From an uncultured Ruminococcus sp. (GTDB lineage Bacteria > Bacillota > Clostridia > Oscillospirales > Ruminococcaceae), in assembly GCA_900319195.1 (NCBI GenBank), contig ONNL01000076.1, positions 1-23,687 on the forward strand: a stretch of 23,687 bases of DNA, in the 5' to 3' direction. Numbering within the stretch: position 1 is the first letter of the stretch; every line of letters starts with the position of its first letter. Under the pieces are notes generated by a model. It searched no databases. It saw only the letters and a program-made list of their open reading frames with translations, and had not been told where the DNA came from. Both the position numbers and the translations under genes were made by a program. Positions 1 to 7,601 of the stretch are shown here, in pieces.

Positions 1-1092
1 GTGGAAGAATTGCAGTCCCGTGCCGTACTTCATTGCCGCAGTTATCGCGCAGATACGGCTGTCCTTGTCCGCAAGCTCAACGAGCTCCCTGCCGAATACG
101 GTGGAGTAGCACTCGTCCGCCGAGACCTCTGGATTGCCCGTAACAACGTCAAATTTCGAGATTCCGTGGTACTCTCCGGGGTTCTTCTCCGCTGGGATAT
201 ATCCCTTTCCCTTGACGGTCTTTGCGTGGATGAGCACGGGCTTGTGGTAGGTCTTTGCCATACGCAGTACCTCGTCAAGCTCCGTGAGACTGTGCCCATT
301 TACCGGACCGAGGTAGATGAAGCCCATTTCCTCGAATATCGTGCTGTTTTCAAGTATCCTGTTTTTCAGCGTGTCCTTGACGTACTTCATTCCGCGGGTG
401 AGACTTGTACCCCCGGGTATCTTTCCGAGTCCCTTCTCGATAGCCCTCTTGGTATCGAGATATTTCTCCGTATTTCTGAGACGTGTGAGGTACTTCGAGA
501 GCGAGCCTACGCTCTTGGAAATAGACATATTGTTGTCGTTGAGAATGACTATAAGATTGCTGTTTGCGCTGTGGCTGATGTTGTTCATCGCCTCATAGAA
601 CATTCCGCCCGTCATCGCTCCGTCGCCTATGACCGCGACCACATAGTTGTCACTGCCCTGATTTTTCATTGCCTCACCGATACCGCAGGCAGTCGATACG
701 GAGGTACTGCTGTGACCGCTTATAACGGGGTCATGCTCCGACTCTGAGGGCTTCGGGAATCCCGATATGCCGCCCTTTTTTCTGAGCGTACCAAAATCCC
801 CGGCTCTGCCCGTGAGTATCTTGTGCGTGTAGGACTGATGTCCCACGTCCCAGATTATCTTGTCCTCGGGCGAATCAAAGCTGCGGTGTATAGCCATTGT
901 AAGCTCCACAACACCGAGATTTGAAGCAAGGTGTCCGCCGTTTTTCGATACGGTCGAGATGAGCATATTCCTTATTTCGCTGCAAAGATATGCACACTGC
1001 TTCAATGACAGATTTTTAAGGTCATCGGGCAAATTGAGCTCGTCGAGCGAGACTCTTGTCACCTGATTTTCATTTTCCTTACTGTTTTTCAT
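1..1092 (-). CDS. dxs: 1-deoxy-D-xylulose-5-phosphate synthase, C-terminus cut by window edge
   Basis: Thiamine-diphosphate enzyme that condenses pyruvate with glyceraldehyde 3-phosphate, the first step of the MEP isoprenoid pathway, in the cytoplasm. Reading from ATG at 1092 leftward gives 364 residues with no stop, so the gene continues beyond base 1 (the family is usually about 620 residues). Seen: the DXS N-terminal signature GGHLASNLGVVEL near residues 52-64, WDVGHQSY near 81-88, SGHSSTSVS near 125-133, and the cofactor-binding GDGAMTGG at 156-163. The central block ending in AAMKYGTGL shows the pyrimidine-binding domain has begun. It is last in the asp23-nusB-xseAB operon, 78 nt after xseB. 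In Bacillus ispA lies between xseB and dxs; it is absent here. The start is preceded by an AAAGGAG 25 nt away across a small hairpin (see separate entry). Confidence 0.95.
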   Translation of the reverse strand, partial: MKNSKENENQVTRVSLDELNLPDDLKNLSLKQCAYLCSEIRNMLISTVSKNGGHLASNLGVVELTMAIHRSFDSPEDKIIWDVGHQSYTHKILTGRAGDFGTLRKKGGISGFPKPSESEHDPVISGHSSTSVSTACGIGEAMKNQGSDNYVVAVIGDGAMTGGMFYEAMNNISHSANSNLIVILNDNNMSISKSVGSLSKYLTRLRNTEKYLDTKRAIEKGLGKIPGGTSLTRGMKYVKDTLKNRILENSTIFEEMGFIYLGPVNGHSLTELDEVLRMAKTYHKPVLIHAKTVKGKGYIPAEKNPGEYHGISKFDVVTGNPEVSADECYSTVFGRELVELADKDSRICAITAAMKYGTGLQFFH

Positions 1093-1100
1093 TATCCTGA

Positions 1101-1125
1101 AGCGGAATTATCCGCTGCTCCTTTT
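1101..1125 (-). promoter_or_regulatory. Ribosome-binding region of dxs with hairpin between Shine-Dalgarno and start
   Basis: On the minus strand AAAAGGAG (1125-1118) is followed by a perfect 6-bp stem AGCGGA-TAAT-TCCGCT (1116-1101) and then the dxs ATG at 1092. The linear distance from Shine-Dalgarno to start is about 25 nt, too long, but folding out the hairpin leaves about 9 nt, which is near optimal. The alternative AGGA two bases before ATG is too close. The hairpin is seen; its role in translation is inferred. Confidence 0.5.
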
Positions 1126-1170
1126 GATTGATTTATATTACAGCGCAAAGCCGCGGTGTCCCTGCGGACA

Positions 1171-1365
1171 TCACTTCTCCGAGCCGTTATCTTCCGTAAT
1201 TTTAATCTGAGCCTCGTCAAGCTGCTTTCTGCAAGCCGCCGAGAGCTTTACCCCCTCGCTGTACAATTCCACCGATTTCTCCAGCGGGAGCTCACCCTTT
1301 TCAAGCTCCGAGACTATCTCCCCGAGCCTTTTCAAGTTGTCCTCAAAGCTGACTTTCTTTTCCAT
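1171..1365 (-). CDS. xseB: Exodeoxyribonuclease VII small subunit
   Basis: 64-residue subunit of exonuclease VII, which degrades single-stranded DNA in both directions to acid-soluble oligonucleotides; several XseB chains bind one XseA. The sequence has the family hallmarks: FEDNLKRLGEIVSELEKGELPLEKSVELYSEGVKL is the conserved two-helix core (broken here only by wording: residues 7-41), with the GELPLEKS turn between helices and an acidic, lysine-rich tail. It begins 5 nt after the xseA stop, so the two are surely co-transcribed and probably translationally coupled. Length is typical (family 60-85). Confidence 0.95.
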   Translation of the reverse strand: MEKKVSFEDNLKRLGEIVSELEKGELPLEKSVELYSEGVKLSAACRKQLDEAQIKITEDNGSEK

Positions 1366-1370
1366 TCACA

Positions 1371-2561
1371 TCACCATTTTTCGATTATCTCAGCGGAAGC
1401 TCCGCCCTTTGCAAAGCGCAGCTCGATACGTTCTCCGCTCTGTATCTTTTCCGAATCCTTAATGAGCTCACTGCCGCTGTATGCAAGCGAATATCCCCTC
1501 GACAGCACCTTGAGCGGACTCATTGCCTCAAGTCCCGCGATATTTCTTTCGAGTGCCGCATTCCTGCTCTCTATGCACCGCAGAGCCGCTGTTTTCAGCC
1601 TGCCCTCGAGATTTGCGAGCTTCTCCTTATTCACCCTGAAACGATTCTCGGGGGACTGTGCCGCAAGCCTTGCGTCGAGTGCCGAAAAGCGCTCCATACA
1701 GCTCTTGACCGCGGACATTGCCGAACTCCCGGCGCGTCCCTCGAGCATATCTATCCTCTCGTAAAGGCTCTCTATCGACGGAGCAGCAAGCTCTGCCGCC
1801 GCCGACGGTGTAGGCGCTCTCAGATCTGCGGCAAGGTCACAGACAGTGAAGTCCACCTCATGTCCGACCGCCGATATTACGGGTACCTTGCAGTTATACA
1901 CCGCATATGCCACCTTTTCGGTATTGAATGCGCTCAGATCCTCGGACGAGCCGCCGCCGCGCCCGACTATTATCACATCGCACCCTGCGCTCTCGGCGCG
2001 GAGTATTCCCCTGCACACCGAATCCGGCGCACCCGCACCCTGCACAAGAGCGTTCATCGCATAGACCTCACAGACAGGATACCGCCGTGTGAGGACATTG
2101 ATAACGTCCCTGACAGCCGCTCCCGTGAGCGACGTGACGACTCCTATCTTCTTCGGGAGCGAGGGAAGCGGTCTCTTGTGAGCCTCGTCGAAAATGCCCT
2201 CCTTTGCGAGCTTTCGCTTTAGCTGTTCAAGTGCCGCACTTGCCGCACCTGCGCCGTCGGGCAAAACATCATTCACGTAGATCTGGTACTCGCCCGTCTT
2301 TTCATAGACTCCGACGCTTCCCGAAACTATGACCGACATACCGTCCTCAAGCTCAATTTTCAGCCTTGAAGCCGCACTCGCAAACATGACCGCACGTATC
2401 GCGCTCTCGCTGTCCTTTAGAGTGAAGTAGAGATGTCCGCTGCGGTAATGGTCAACAAAGTTCGATATTTCGCCCTTTATCATTATGCCTCTCAGGTTTT
2501 TGTCGCCCTTGAGCACGAATCCGATGTATTTGTTTATCTGTGAAACTGTAATTACAGGCAT
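1371..2561 (-). CDS. xseA: Exodeoxyribonuclease VII large subunit
   Basis: Catalytic subunit of exonuclease VII (ssDNA exonuclease, DNA repair). Start chosen at ATG 2561, giving 396 residues beginning MPVITVSQINKYIGF, because AGGAG lies 7 nt upstream and because upstream codons (open to 2621) run into the preceding gene. N-terminal OB-fold about residues 1-100 (GEISNF, SGHLYFTLKD), then the catalytic domain with the family signatures GRGGGSSEDLSAFN and SAVGHEVDFTVCDLAADLRAPT, and a long coiled-coil C-terminal region ending in the conserved LSRGYSLAY segment. Only 2 nt separate it from the TsaD-like stop at 2564. Normal length for Firmicutes (about 400-450). Confidence 0.96.
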   Translation of the reverse strand: MPVITVSQINKYIGFVLKGDKNLRGIMIKGEISNFVDHYRSGHLYFTLKDSESAIRAVMFASAASRLKIELEDGMSVIVSGSVGVYEKTGEYQIYVNDVLPDGAGAASAALEQLKRKLAKEGIFDEAHKRPLPSLPKKIGVVTSLTGAAVRDVINVLTRRYPVCEVYAMNALVQGAGAPDSVCRGILRAESAGCDVIIVGRGGGSSEDLSAFNTEKVAYAVYNCKVPVISAVGHEVDFTVCDLAADLRAPTPSAAAELAAPSIESLYERIDMLEGRAGSSAMSAVKSCMERFSALDARLAAQSPENRFRVNKEKLANLEGRLKTAALRCIESRNAALERNIAGLEAMSPLKVLSRGYSLAYSGSELIKDSEKIQSGERIELRFAKGGASAEIIEKW

Positions 2562-2563
2562 AT

Positions 2564-3508
2564 TCACTCTCCTGTGTGCTTCAAATAGCCGTATATAGCC
2601 ACTCCTGCGGCATTGTCGCACGAGAACTGCGGCTCCGCGAAGCTTGCATTTCCGAATCGGGAAATTATCCTTTCACGTATCAGCGCGTCTGACATGACTC
2701 CGCCTGCGAAAACGAGCGGAAGCTCGCCGTGCCTTTCGACAGCATACTCCGTCATTGCGATGACCGCCGCGGAAATAAAGTCAAGGCAGTAAGCCGCGAT
2801 ATTCTGCGGACTTTCACCCTTTTCAAGCATATCACGGCACTTATTTTCAAGTCCCGATAGACAGCAGCTGCCGTCCTTGATGACGGGTCTCACCTTTAAA
2901 TGCCTGTCCGCCTCAGCTGCGAGCTTTTCAAGCTCAGCACCGCACGGGAAATGCAGTCCGAGCATAACTCCCACGCGGTCAACAGCCTGTCCTGCCTTGA
3001 GGTCGAGCGACGTGCCGACCTCCTCTATTCTGAGAACATCCTCGCTGTCGGGACTGCACAGCAGACAATCCGTAGTGCCGCCGCTTACATGAAAGGCAAT
3101 GAACTGCTCGTGCACGAGGCTGAGCCTGTCCGCCGAATACAGCGCCGCAAGGATATGTCCCACCTGATGCGAGGTGGTGTGCAGCTCGGTGTCCGTGAGA
3201 GCCGCAAATGAACGCGCCAAGCCCTCTCCCACCAGAAAGCACGGCATATAGGAGCCTTCAAGATTACGCGGTCTTGCCGAAGCCGAAACTGCCGCAAAGC
3301 CGTGAGCCCCATGCTCCGCGCATAGCTGCTCTATCATATCGGGGAGCTGCTTTGTGTGATGAAATACCGCGTCGCTCTGACGCAGACCAAGCTCACCGTC
3401 CTTTACGGGCAGGAGCTTTTTCATCTGATATATCCTGTTTTCCTCACTGACATAGACTGCCGCCGAGGTAGTGTAGTTGCTCGTATCAACTCCGAGGAAT
3501 TCAGGCAT
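2564..3508 (-). CDS. TsaD/Kae1-like (peptidase M22 family) paralogue
   Basis: A 314-residue member of the ASKHA fold family that includes TsaD, the tRNA N6-threonylcarbamoyladenosine transferase. Start at ATG 3508 (protein MPEFLGVDTSNYTTS) overlaps the nusB stop by 8 nt; the open frame continues to 3550 inside nusB but has no good ribosome site there. Seen: the phosphate-1 type motif GVDTSNYTT at 6-14, an HxxxH metal motif SHQVGH (H114, H118), VSGGTTD at 141-147, and DNAAG with D298 at the position of the third TsaD iron ligand. Differences from genuine TsaD: the VSGGHT histidine is Thr, and the DDAAGEA block reads LDLKAGQAVDRV. Clostridia commonly carry such a second Kae1-like protein beside nusB; its substrate is unknown to me. 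The true tsaD is expected elsewhere in the genome. It occupies the place of folD in the Bacillus order. Confidence 0.85.
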   Translation of the reverse strand: MPEFLGVDTSNYTTSAAVYVSEENRIYQMKKLLPVKDGELGLRQSDAVFHHTKQLPDMIEQLCAEHGAHGFAAVSASARPRNLEGSYMPCFLVGEGLARSFAALTDTELHTTSHQVGHILAALYSADRLSLVHEQFIAFHVSGGTTDCLLCSPDSEDVLRIEEVGTSLDLKAGQAVDRVGVMLGLHFPCGAELEKLAAEADRHLKVRPVIKDGSCCLSGLENKCRDMLEKGESPQNIAAYCLDFISAAVIAMTEYAVERHGELPLVFAGGVMSDALIRERIISRFGNASFAEPQFSCDNAAGVAIYGYLKHTGE

Positions 3509-3920
3509 TTTCCTCAGCCTTTTCTTTTTCAAGGTCGCGTGCAAATGCACCGAGGACTCCGTTGATGAAGCCCGTATCCTCCTGATATGTATAGTTCATC
3601 GAGAGCTTTATCGCCTCGCTGATAGCCGCATTCACGGGAGTGTTCTCATCGTAGAGCGACTCATACAGAGCTATCCTCAGTATAGCGAGGTTTATCTTCG
3701 GTATTCTCGGGAGCTCTCTCGATTTGCTGTATCCTGCGATGATATTGTCAAGCTCATCGCGGTGCTCAAGAGTTCCGTCAACGATCTTCTTAACCTCATC
3801 ATTTACGGTTATCTCGTCGATGTCCTCTGCTATCGCATAAAGCTCCTGAATATCATCATCGCGCAGAAGCTGTTCAAAAACGAGCTTGAATGCGCTGTCT
3901 CTTATTTCACGTCTTGTCAT
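3501..3920 (-). CDS. nusB: Transcription antitermination factor NusB
   Basis: 139-residue all-helical RNA-binding protein that with NusE/S10 binds boxA RNA and promotes antitermination, mainly in rRNA operons. It starts MTRREIRDSAFKLVFEQLL, which is the conserved R-x-x-R/A-F-K-L-F-Q basic N-terminus, and contains the typical LPRIPKINLAILRIALYESLY and PVNAAISEAIKLS segments followed by FINGVLGAFAR, a close match to the usual FVNGVLD motif. Length is typical. It lies 10 nt after the Asp23-family gene and overlaps the next gene by 8 nt (TGA at 3503-3501, next ATG at 3508), so translation of the two is likely coupled. Confidence 0.96.
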   Translation of the reverse strand: MTRREIRDSAFKLVFEQLLRDDDIQELYAIAEDIDEITVNDEVKKIVDGTLEHRDELDNIIAGYSKSRELPRIPKINLAILRIALYESLYDENTPVNAAISEAIKLSMNYTYQEDTGFINGVLGAFARDLEKEKAEENA

Positions 3921-3930
3921 TTATTTCTCC

Positions 3931-4266
3931 TTACTCAAAGACCACACCGTTGACCGTAACGTTTACTCTTGCAACGGTGAGTCCCGTCATGCTCTGTACG
4001 TTATCCTTGACTGCTGTCTGCACTTCCTGTGCAACACTGCAAGCCTTAACGCCGCTCTTTACGATTATCTTCATATCTATCGCAGCGACCTCGCCCATCA
4101 TGCTGACCCTTATCGGTCTGTTGACCTTGAGCTTGCTCATCTTGTCTGTCTCACCGTCAAGACGAGCCACACCCTTGACGTCAAGTGCAGCGAGTCTTGC
4201 AACAGTGATTATAACGTCCTCAGATATTTTAATGCGGCTTTTTATGACCTCTTTTGAAATATCCAT
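3931..4266 (-). CDS. Asp23/Gls24 family protein (YqhY-type)
   Basis: 111-residue cytoplasmic protein of the Asp23/Gls24 (DUF322) family. The N-terminal stretch IKISEDVIITVARLAALDVKGV is the typical helix-strand opening; later residues give the repeated beta-alpha pattern MKIIVKSGVKACSVAQEVQTAV and end in VNVTVNGVVF, the family's closing strand. In Bacillus subtilis the homologue yqhY sits directly upstream of nusB in the same spoIIIA-to-dxs interval and is linked to control of acetyl-CoA carboxylase; accBC, which precede it there, are missing here. It is first in its operon, 10 nt before nusB, with GGAGGT 6 nt upstream of ATG 4266 and a strong promoter at 4335-4363. Molecular function in this organism is not shown. 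Confidence 0.92.
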   Translation of the reverse strand: MDISKEVIKSRIKISEDVIITVARLAALDVKGVARLDGETDKMSKLKVNRPIRVSMMGEVAAIDMKIIVKSGVKACSVAQEVQTAVKDNVQSMTGLTVARVNVTVNGVVFE

Positions 4267-4334
4267 TTTGTACCTCCTGTGAAAGATTTTATGAATAATT
4301 TTTTAATTAACAGAGTGCATAATCATCCTTATAT

Positions 4335-4363
4335 ATTATACCAAAAAAAAACGGAATGTTCAA
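4335..4363 (-). promoter_or_regulatory. Sigma-A-type promoter of the asp23-nusB-xseAB-dxs operon
   Basis: Minus strand TTGAAC (4363-4358), 17-nt spacer (4357-4341), TATAAT (4340-4335). The spacer contains a run of nine T. The -35 hexamer abuts the spoIIIAH stop codon at 4364-4366. Predicted start near 4328 leaves a leader of about 60 nt before ATG 4266. This separates housekeeping expression from the upstream sporulation operon. Confidence 0.8.
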
Positions 4364-4915
4364 CTACTTTACCTCAAAAATTCTGATATTTTCAGCAGAA
4401 ACTTCTGATTCGTCAAGTATTACCTGTTTTATAGCCGCTGCCTGACCCTTATCGAGTCCCTGAGTCTTTACAACGACCTTCGCACTCTCGCCGTCAAGGT
4501 AGACAACGCAGTCCTCATAGCCCTGCGCTTTGATGAGCGATTCGATAGTCCCCTCGCTCTCTATGAGCTTCGATACCTCGACAGCATTCAGAGCGTCCGT
4601 CACCATTTCGTCCTCTGTAACGTCACCGCCGCCGATTATCGTCTGCAAGGTCTGCACCGCTTCGTCGCGGCTGTTCATTCTGTCAAGACGTGCCTGTGCG
4701 AAGTAGTCGTTTGCGGCAGGCTCGACCTCGGCATTGACAAATTCCGTGTCGCCGTAGTTCTCCGCGCTCTCCTCGCTCACCGTGCTCACCGTGCTGCGTT
4801 TCTTGTCCGCACTCGGAGCTGTTGAATAGTTTATGTACACAGCTACCGCAAGCATGAGCGTGAGGCAGGTCATGATTATCTGCTTTTTTCCGATTATTAC
4901 TGTTGGCTTTTTCAT
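4364..4915 (-). CDS. spoIIIAH: Stage III sporulation protein AH
   Basis: Mother-cell membrane protein whose extracytoplasmic domain docks with forespore SpoIIQ across the intermembrane space, part of the feeding-tube or A-Q channel. Start chosen at ATG 4915 (protein MKKPTVIIGKKQIIMTC, 183 residues) because AAGGAG lies 8 nt upstream; the longer start at 4936 would lie inside spoIIIAG. One membrane segment near residues 12-30, a charged linker, then the ring-building (YscJ/FliF-like) domain with NDYFAQARLDRMNSRDEAVQ and a beta-rich C-terminus. Shorter than the Bacillus protein (218). Last gene of the spoIIIA operon; spoIIIAG ends 13 nt before it. A recognisable SpoIIQ partner is not in this window. 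Confidence 0.92.
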   Translation of the reverse strand: MKKPTVIIGKKQIIMTCLTLMLAVAVYINYSTAPSADKKRSTVSTVSEESAENYGDTEFVNAEVEPAANDYFAQARLDRMNSRDEAVQTLQTIIGGGDVTEDEMVTDALNAVEVSKLIESEGTIESLIKAQGYEDCVVYLDGESAKVVVKTQGLDKGQAAAIKQVILDESEVSAENIRIFEVK

Positions 4916-4928
4916 AGTTATATCTCCT

Positions 4929-5462
4929 TCATTCAAGCTTTGTCACGTAAATTTTCCCCGTGGGGATTCCGAGCGCCGCTGATACGGCTTTGTATATCTT
5001 TTCACAGACCACGGGACTGTCACAGCCGCTGCACGCCACAACAGCTCCCGTTATCTCGGGACATCTCACTGTCTCGACAAGTGCCGACCTTCCGTCACCT
5101 CCGCCTATCATCACATATTTGCTTTCCTCCTCTGCTTTGTCCCCGGACTTGCTTGACCGTCCCTCCTCCGCATAGACATACCTCTCGCCGCTCCCGACAG
5201 TTAGATACACCCTCACCTCGCCTGCACCGTCGATACTGCTCAAGAAGTCCGCAAGCTTTTCCTCAGTCCTTCGGCAGTAGATGTCCGCCTCATCAGACAG
5301 GGGAGCCGCAGGTGTCTCCGCTTTTTCAATCCCACCGCCCTTCCCCGAGGGCAGCACGGACGACAGCATTATCAGCAGCATTCCGCATATCCCGAGAGCC
5401 GTTATCACCGTCAGCCGCTTCTTGTCCTTTTTCATGTTCTTCAGCTTTTCAGGAATTTCCAT
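4929..5462 (-). CDS. spoIIIAG: Stage III sporulation protein AG
   Basis: Mother-cell membrane protein that forms a large ring in the SpoIIIA-SpoIIQ channel. Start at ATG 5462 (177 residues, MEIPEKLKNMKKDKKRL) with GGAGGT 5 nt upstream; a TTG three bases earlier is too close to that site. A cytoplasmic basic N-terminus is followed by a membrane segment at about residues 18-38 and then a proline- and charge-rich linker. The C-terminal ring-building domain contains EEKLADFLSSIDGAGEVRVYLTV, matching the SpoIIIAG pattern of a helix followed by G-x-V-x-V-x-v. The ending IYVTKLE is the family's final strand. It overlaps spoIIIAF by 14 nt. Confidence 0.9.
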   Translation of the reverse strand: MEIPEKLKNMKKDKKRLTVITALGICGMLLIMLSSVLPSGKGGGIEKAETPAAPLSDEADIYCRRTEEKLADFLSSIDGAGEVRVYLTVGSGERYVYAEEGRSSKSGDKAEEESKYVMIGGGDGRSALVETVRCPEITGAVVACSGCDSPVVCEKIYKAVSAALGIPTGKIYVTKLE

Positions 5463-5907
5463 CAACTACCTCCGTTTCACTTCCGAGACTGCCTCTGACT
5501 GCCGCCGCTGCCGCTTCAAAATCATCCGCCTCAACGGTGACTCTACTTATATATATGCTCCCGTCCTCAGAAATATTAACCTCGGCGCTTATATTCCCGA
5601 CCGCTATCCCTGCCGCCCCGAGCTGTTCCCTCAGCACCGCCTCGATATTTTCAGCCGCCTGCCTGCAAAGCTCATCATTATAAAGCTCCTCGGAATACGA
5701 GCTCTCGGGAGCTGCATACCGCTCAAAATCGGGTAGCTCCAGCTCGGGCAGCTTCGTCAGCGGCATGAGTATCACCGATACCAGCACAAGCTCCAATATG
5801 AGCCGTACCTGTGCCGCAAGCCTTGTCCCCGAGGTGAGATTTTCGACAGCGCATATCCCGCCACATACAAGGCAGACCGTGAGCACCAAATTTCCGAACT
5901 GTTCCAT
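5449..5907 (-). CDS. spoIIIAF: Stage III sporulation protein AF
   Basis: Small mother-cell membrane component of the SpoIIIA complex. Start at ATG 5907 (152 residues, MEQFGNLVLTVCLVCGG), which overlaps the spoIIIAE TAA by one base (TAATG). Two hydrophobic segments, about residues 5-23 and 34-52 (VRLILELVLVSVILMPL), then an acidic soluble C-terminal domain with IAVGNISAEVNISEDGSIYISRV-type beta strands. Low sequence conservation is normal for this protein, so the name rests on membrane layout, gene order and the IxxxVxvxI pattern. Shorter than the Bacillus protein (206). Confidence 0.85.
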   Translation of the reverse strand: MEQFGNLVLTVCLVCGGICAVENLTSGTRLAAQVRLILELVLVSVILMPLTKLPELELPDFERYAAPESSYSEELYNDELCRQAAENIEAVLREQLGAAGIAVGNISAEVNISEDGSIYISRVTVEADDFEAAAAAVRGSLGSETEVVDGNS

Positions 5908-7001
5908 TATTTCACCGCCTGCATCAGTATCGCCGTGCACAGTATGAACATGAGTCCGAAGCCGATGAGAACGCTCTGTGCAATGGCAAGTCCGCTGTCT
6001 ATGCCGCCCATGAGCTTTTTGAGCTGAGGTGCCGTGAGCAGTTCCGCCGCCGCTCCGCCTATCATGAGGACTGCCCTGAATGCGAGCAGCTCCAGTATAG
6101 GCGGCAGCATTATCAGTATGACCGCTATCGTGCCTGCCGTCCCGACAGTGCCGCGTATCACGTCGAAGCTGCTCCGTACCGCCGAATATGCGTCCGAGAC
6201 CGCTCCGCCAACAATTGGCATCATTCCCGACATCATAAACCTTGCCGTCTTTGTCGCCGCTCCGTCAGCCTTGCCTGCAAGAGTGCATTTCAGCGAAACA
6301 AAGCCTGTGAACAGCGTCACCGAGACTGTCATGCACCACACCGCCGCCTTTCTTATCACATTTGCTATCCCCTCAAGCTGTGCCCTCGGGAATACGGCAG
6401 CGGTCACCGCAAGTGCCGCAGAAGCGCTAAGCACAGGCATCAGCAGCTTGTCAGCAAGTCCCGTCACAAGCTCAGACGCGCCAAGTATCATCATGTTGTA
6501 GAGACTTCCGCTCGCAACTCCGCCAGAAGCTACGGTAAGACCAGCAAAGACGGGGACAAAAACAAGAATGAAGCTCCCTCCGCTGTCTATCGCCGTTAGG
6601 GTGCGCTCGTATGCGCCGAGAAGCTGCGGAGTGAGTACGGCAGCAGCCGCAGTAATGCTGATAAGACCGTATAGCGACGACGCTGTCCCCGTGAGAAGTC
6701 CCTCCCCGAGACTCCCGACGACAGCCGTGAAAACCGTTACGATAAGCACGCTCCCGAGCAGCTTTGACGGCGCTCCGAGGTCGCTTTTGACCCTGATCAC
6801 GACTCTTTCGGCAAGTCCGCCGAAGCTCATGTCACCGACCTCCTCATACCCGAAGTCCGCACCGCTGTCCGCAAGCATTTCATCGACCTCGGCGGCAATT
6901 TCCGCCTGAGTGTCCGAATTTTCCTCGGCACTCGCGCAGACGGGCACCGTAAAGGTCAGCAGGAAAAATGTAAAAATCGCCGCAACAATTATTCTTTTCA
7001 T
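5907..7001 (-). CDS. spoIIIAE: Stage III sporulation protein AE
   Basis: Polytopic membrane protein of the SpoIIIA channel, needed in the mother cell to sustain forespore development. Start at ATG 7001 (364 residues) overlaps the spoIIIAD stop as ATGA; the open frame continues to 7091 inside spoIIIAD but without a suitable site. It begins with a signal-like segment, MKRIIVAAIFTFFLLTF, cut probably after CASA, then about six to eight hydrophobic helices separated by short loops. The motif ARFMMSGMMPIVGGAVSDA around residues 250-270 is characteristic of SpoIIIAE. GGAG lies 10 nt upstream of the start. Confidence 0.93.
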   Translation of the reverse strand: MKRIIVAAIFTFFLLTFTVPVCASAEENSDTQAEIAAEVDEMLADSGADFGYEEVGDMSFGGLAERVVIRVKSDLGAPSKLLGSVLIVTVFTAVVGSLGEGLLTGTASSLYGLISITAAAAVLTPQLLGAYERTLTAIDSGGSFILVFVPVFAGLTVASGGVASGSLYNMMILGASELVTGLADKLLMPVLSASAALAVTAAVFPRAQLEGIANVIRKAAVWCMTVSVTLFTGFVSLKCTLAGKADGAATKTARFMMSGMMPIVGGAVSDAYSAVRSSFDVIRGTVGTAGTIAVILIMLPPILELLAFRAVLMIGGAAAELLTAPQLKKLMGGIDSGLAIAQSVLIGFGLMFILCTAILMQAVK

Positions 7002-7402
7002 ATCCTTACATCTCCGAGAAACGTCCCTATCCGGCTTACTACCGCCTTTATCAGCGGTATGCTCATGAATGTCAGCGCACATCTTCCCCACAGCTCCGCC
7101 GCCGACGCGATCGCGTGTTCACCGCTGTCACGGCAGAGCTCACAGGTGAGCTGAGTAATGAAGCATATCGCTCCCGCCTTGAAAATCAGCGAAATATAGC
7201 TGTCCGAGATACCTGCCTGAGTAAATACCGCGCTTATTTCGCCGAGCATGGGCGACAGGAAGTACATGAAGCCGCCGAATATGACCGTGCACGCCGCAAG
7301 TGCGAGCATGAGCGACTGCTCCTGACAGTACCGACGGAGCATGACCGCCAGAAATGCCGATACTATGCAGAATACCGCCGTTGAAAAGCTGCTCTCTACC
7401 AT
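6998..7402 (-). CDS. spoIIIAD: Stage III sporulation protein AD
   Basis: 134-residue membrane protein with four hydrophobic stretches (about residues 5-22, 30-50, 64-86 and 104-126). The segment YISLIFKAGAICFITQLTCELCRDSGEHAIA, here described by its positions 68-98, matches the best-conserved part of SpoIIIAD, where a helix is followed by CRDxGE. Length equals the Bacillus protein (133). Its start at 7402 overlaps the spoIIIAC stop by 7 nt and its stop overlaps the spoIIIAE start, so the three are probably translated in a coupled way. Confidence 0.93.
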   Translation of the reverse strand: MVESSFSTAVFCIVSAFLAVMLRRYCQEQSLMLALAACTVIFGGFMYFLSPMLGEISAVFTQAGISDSYISLIFKAGAICFITQLTCELCRDSGEHAIASAAELWGRCALTFMSIPLIKAVVSRIGTFLGDVRI

Positions 7403-7593
7403 AGTCCGAACACCGATTTCACCGTATCAAAAAGGCTGCCTATCTCCTGAACGATGACCACCAGCACGACTATTAGTCCCGCGAGAGTCGTCATCATTGC
7501 CTGTTCTTCGCGCTCCGCACGCTTCAGCACAAGGTTCAGCACCGCTACGATTATCCCCGTCCCTGCAATTTTAAAAATCAGATCTATGTTCAT
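7396..7593 (-). CDS. spoIIIAC: Stage III sporulation protein AC
   Basis: 65-residue protein with two membrane helices (about residues 8-24 and 34-52) joined by a charged loop, KRAEREEQA. SpoIIIAC proteins share this loop, the opening MNIDLIFKIAGTGI and the close of helix 2 at VQEIGSLFDTVKSVFGL. Ribosome site AGGTGG lies about 7 nt before ATG 7593. It lies 8 nt after spoIIIAB and overlaps spoIIIAD by 7 nt. Confidence 0.93.
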   Translation of the reverse strand: MNIDLIFKIAGTGIIVAVLNLVLKRAEREEQAMMTTLAGLIVVLVVIVQEIGSLFDTVKSVFGLW

Positions 7594-7601
7594 TTTTCCA
7601 C

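Noticed and set aside
1..747. Long plus-strand open frame at the left edge
   Set aside because: It is the complement of dxs, which shows strong family motifs on the minus strand; the plus-strand protein has none.
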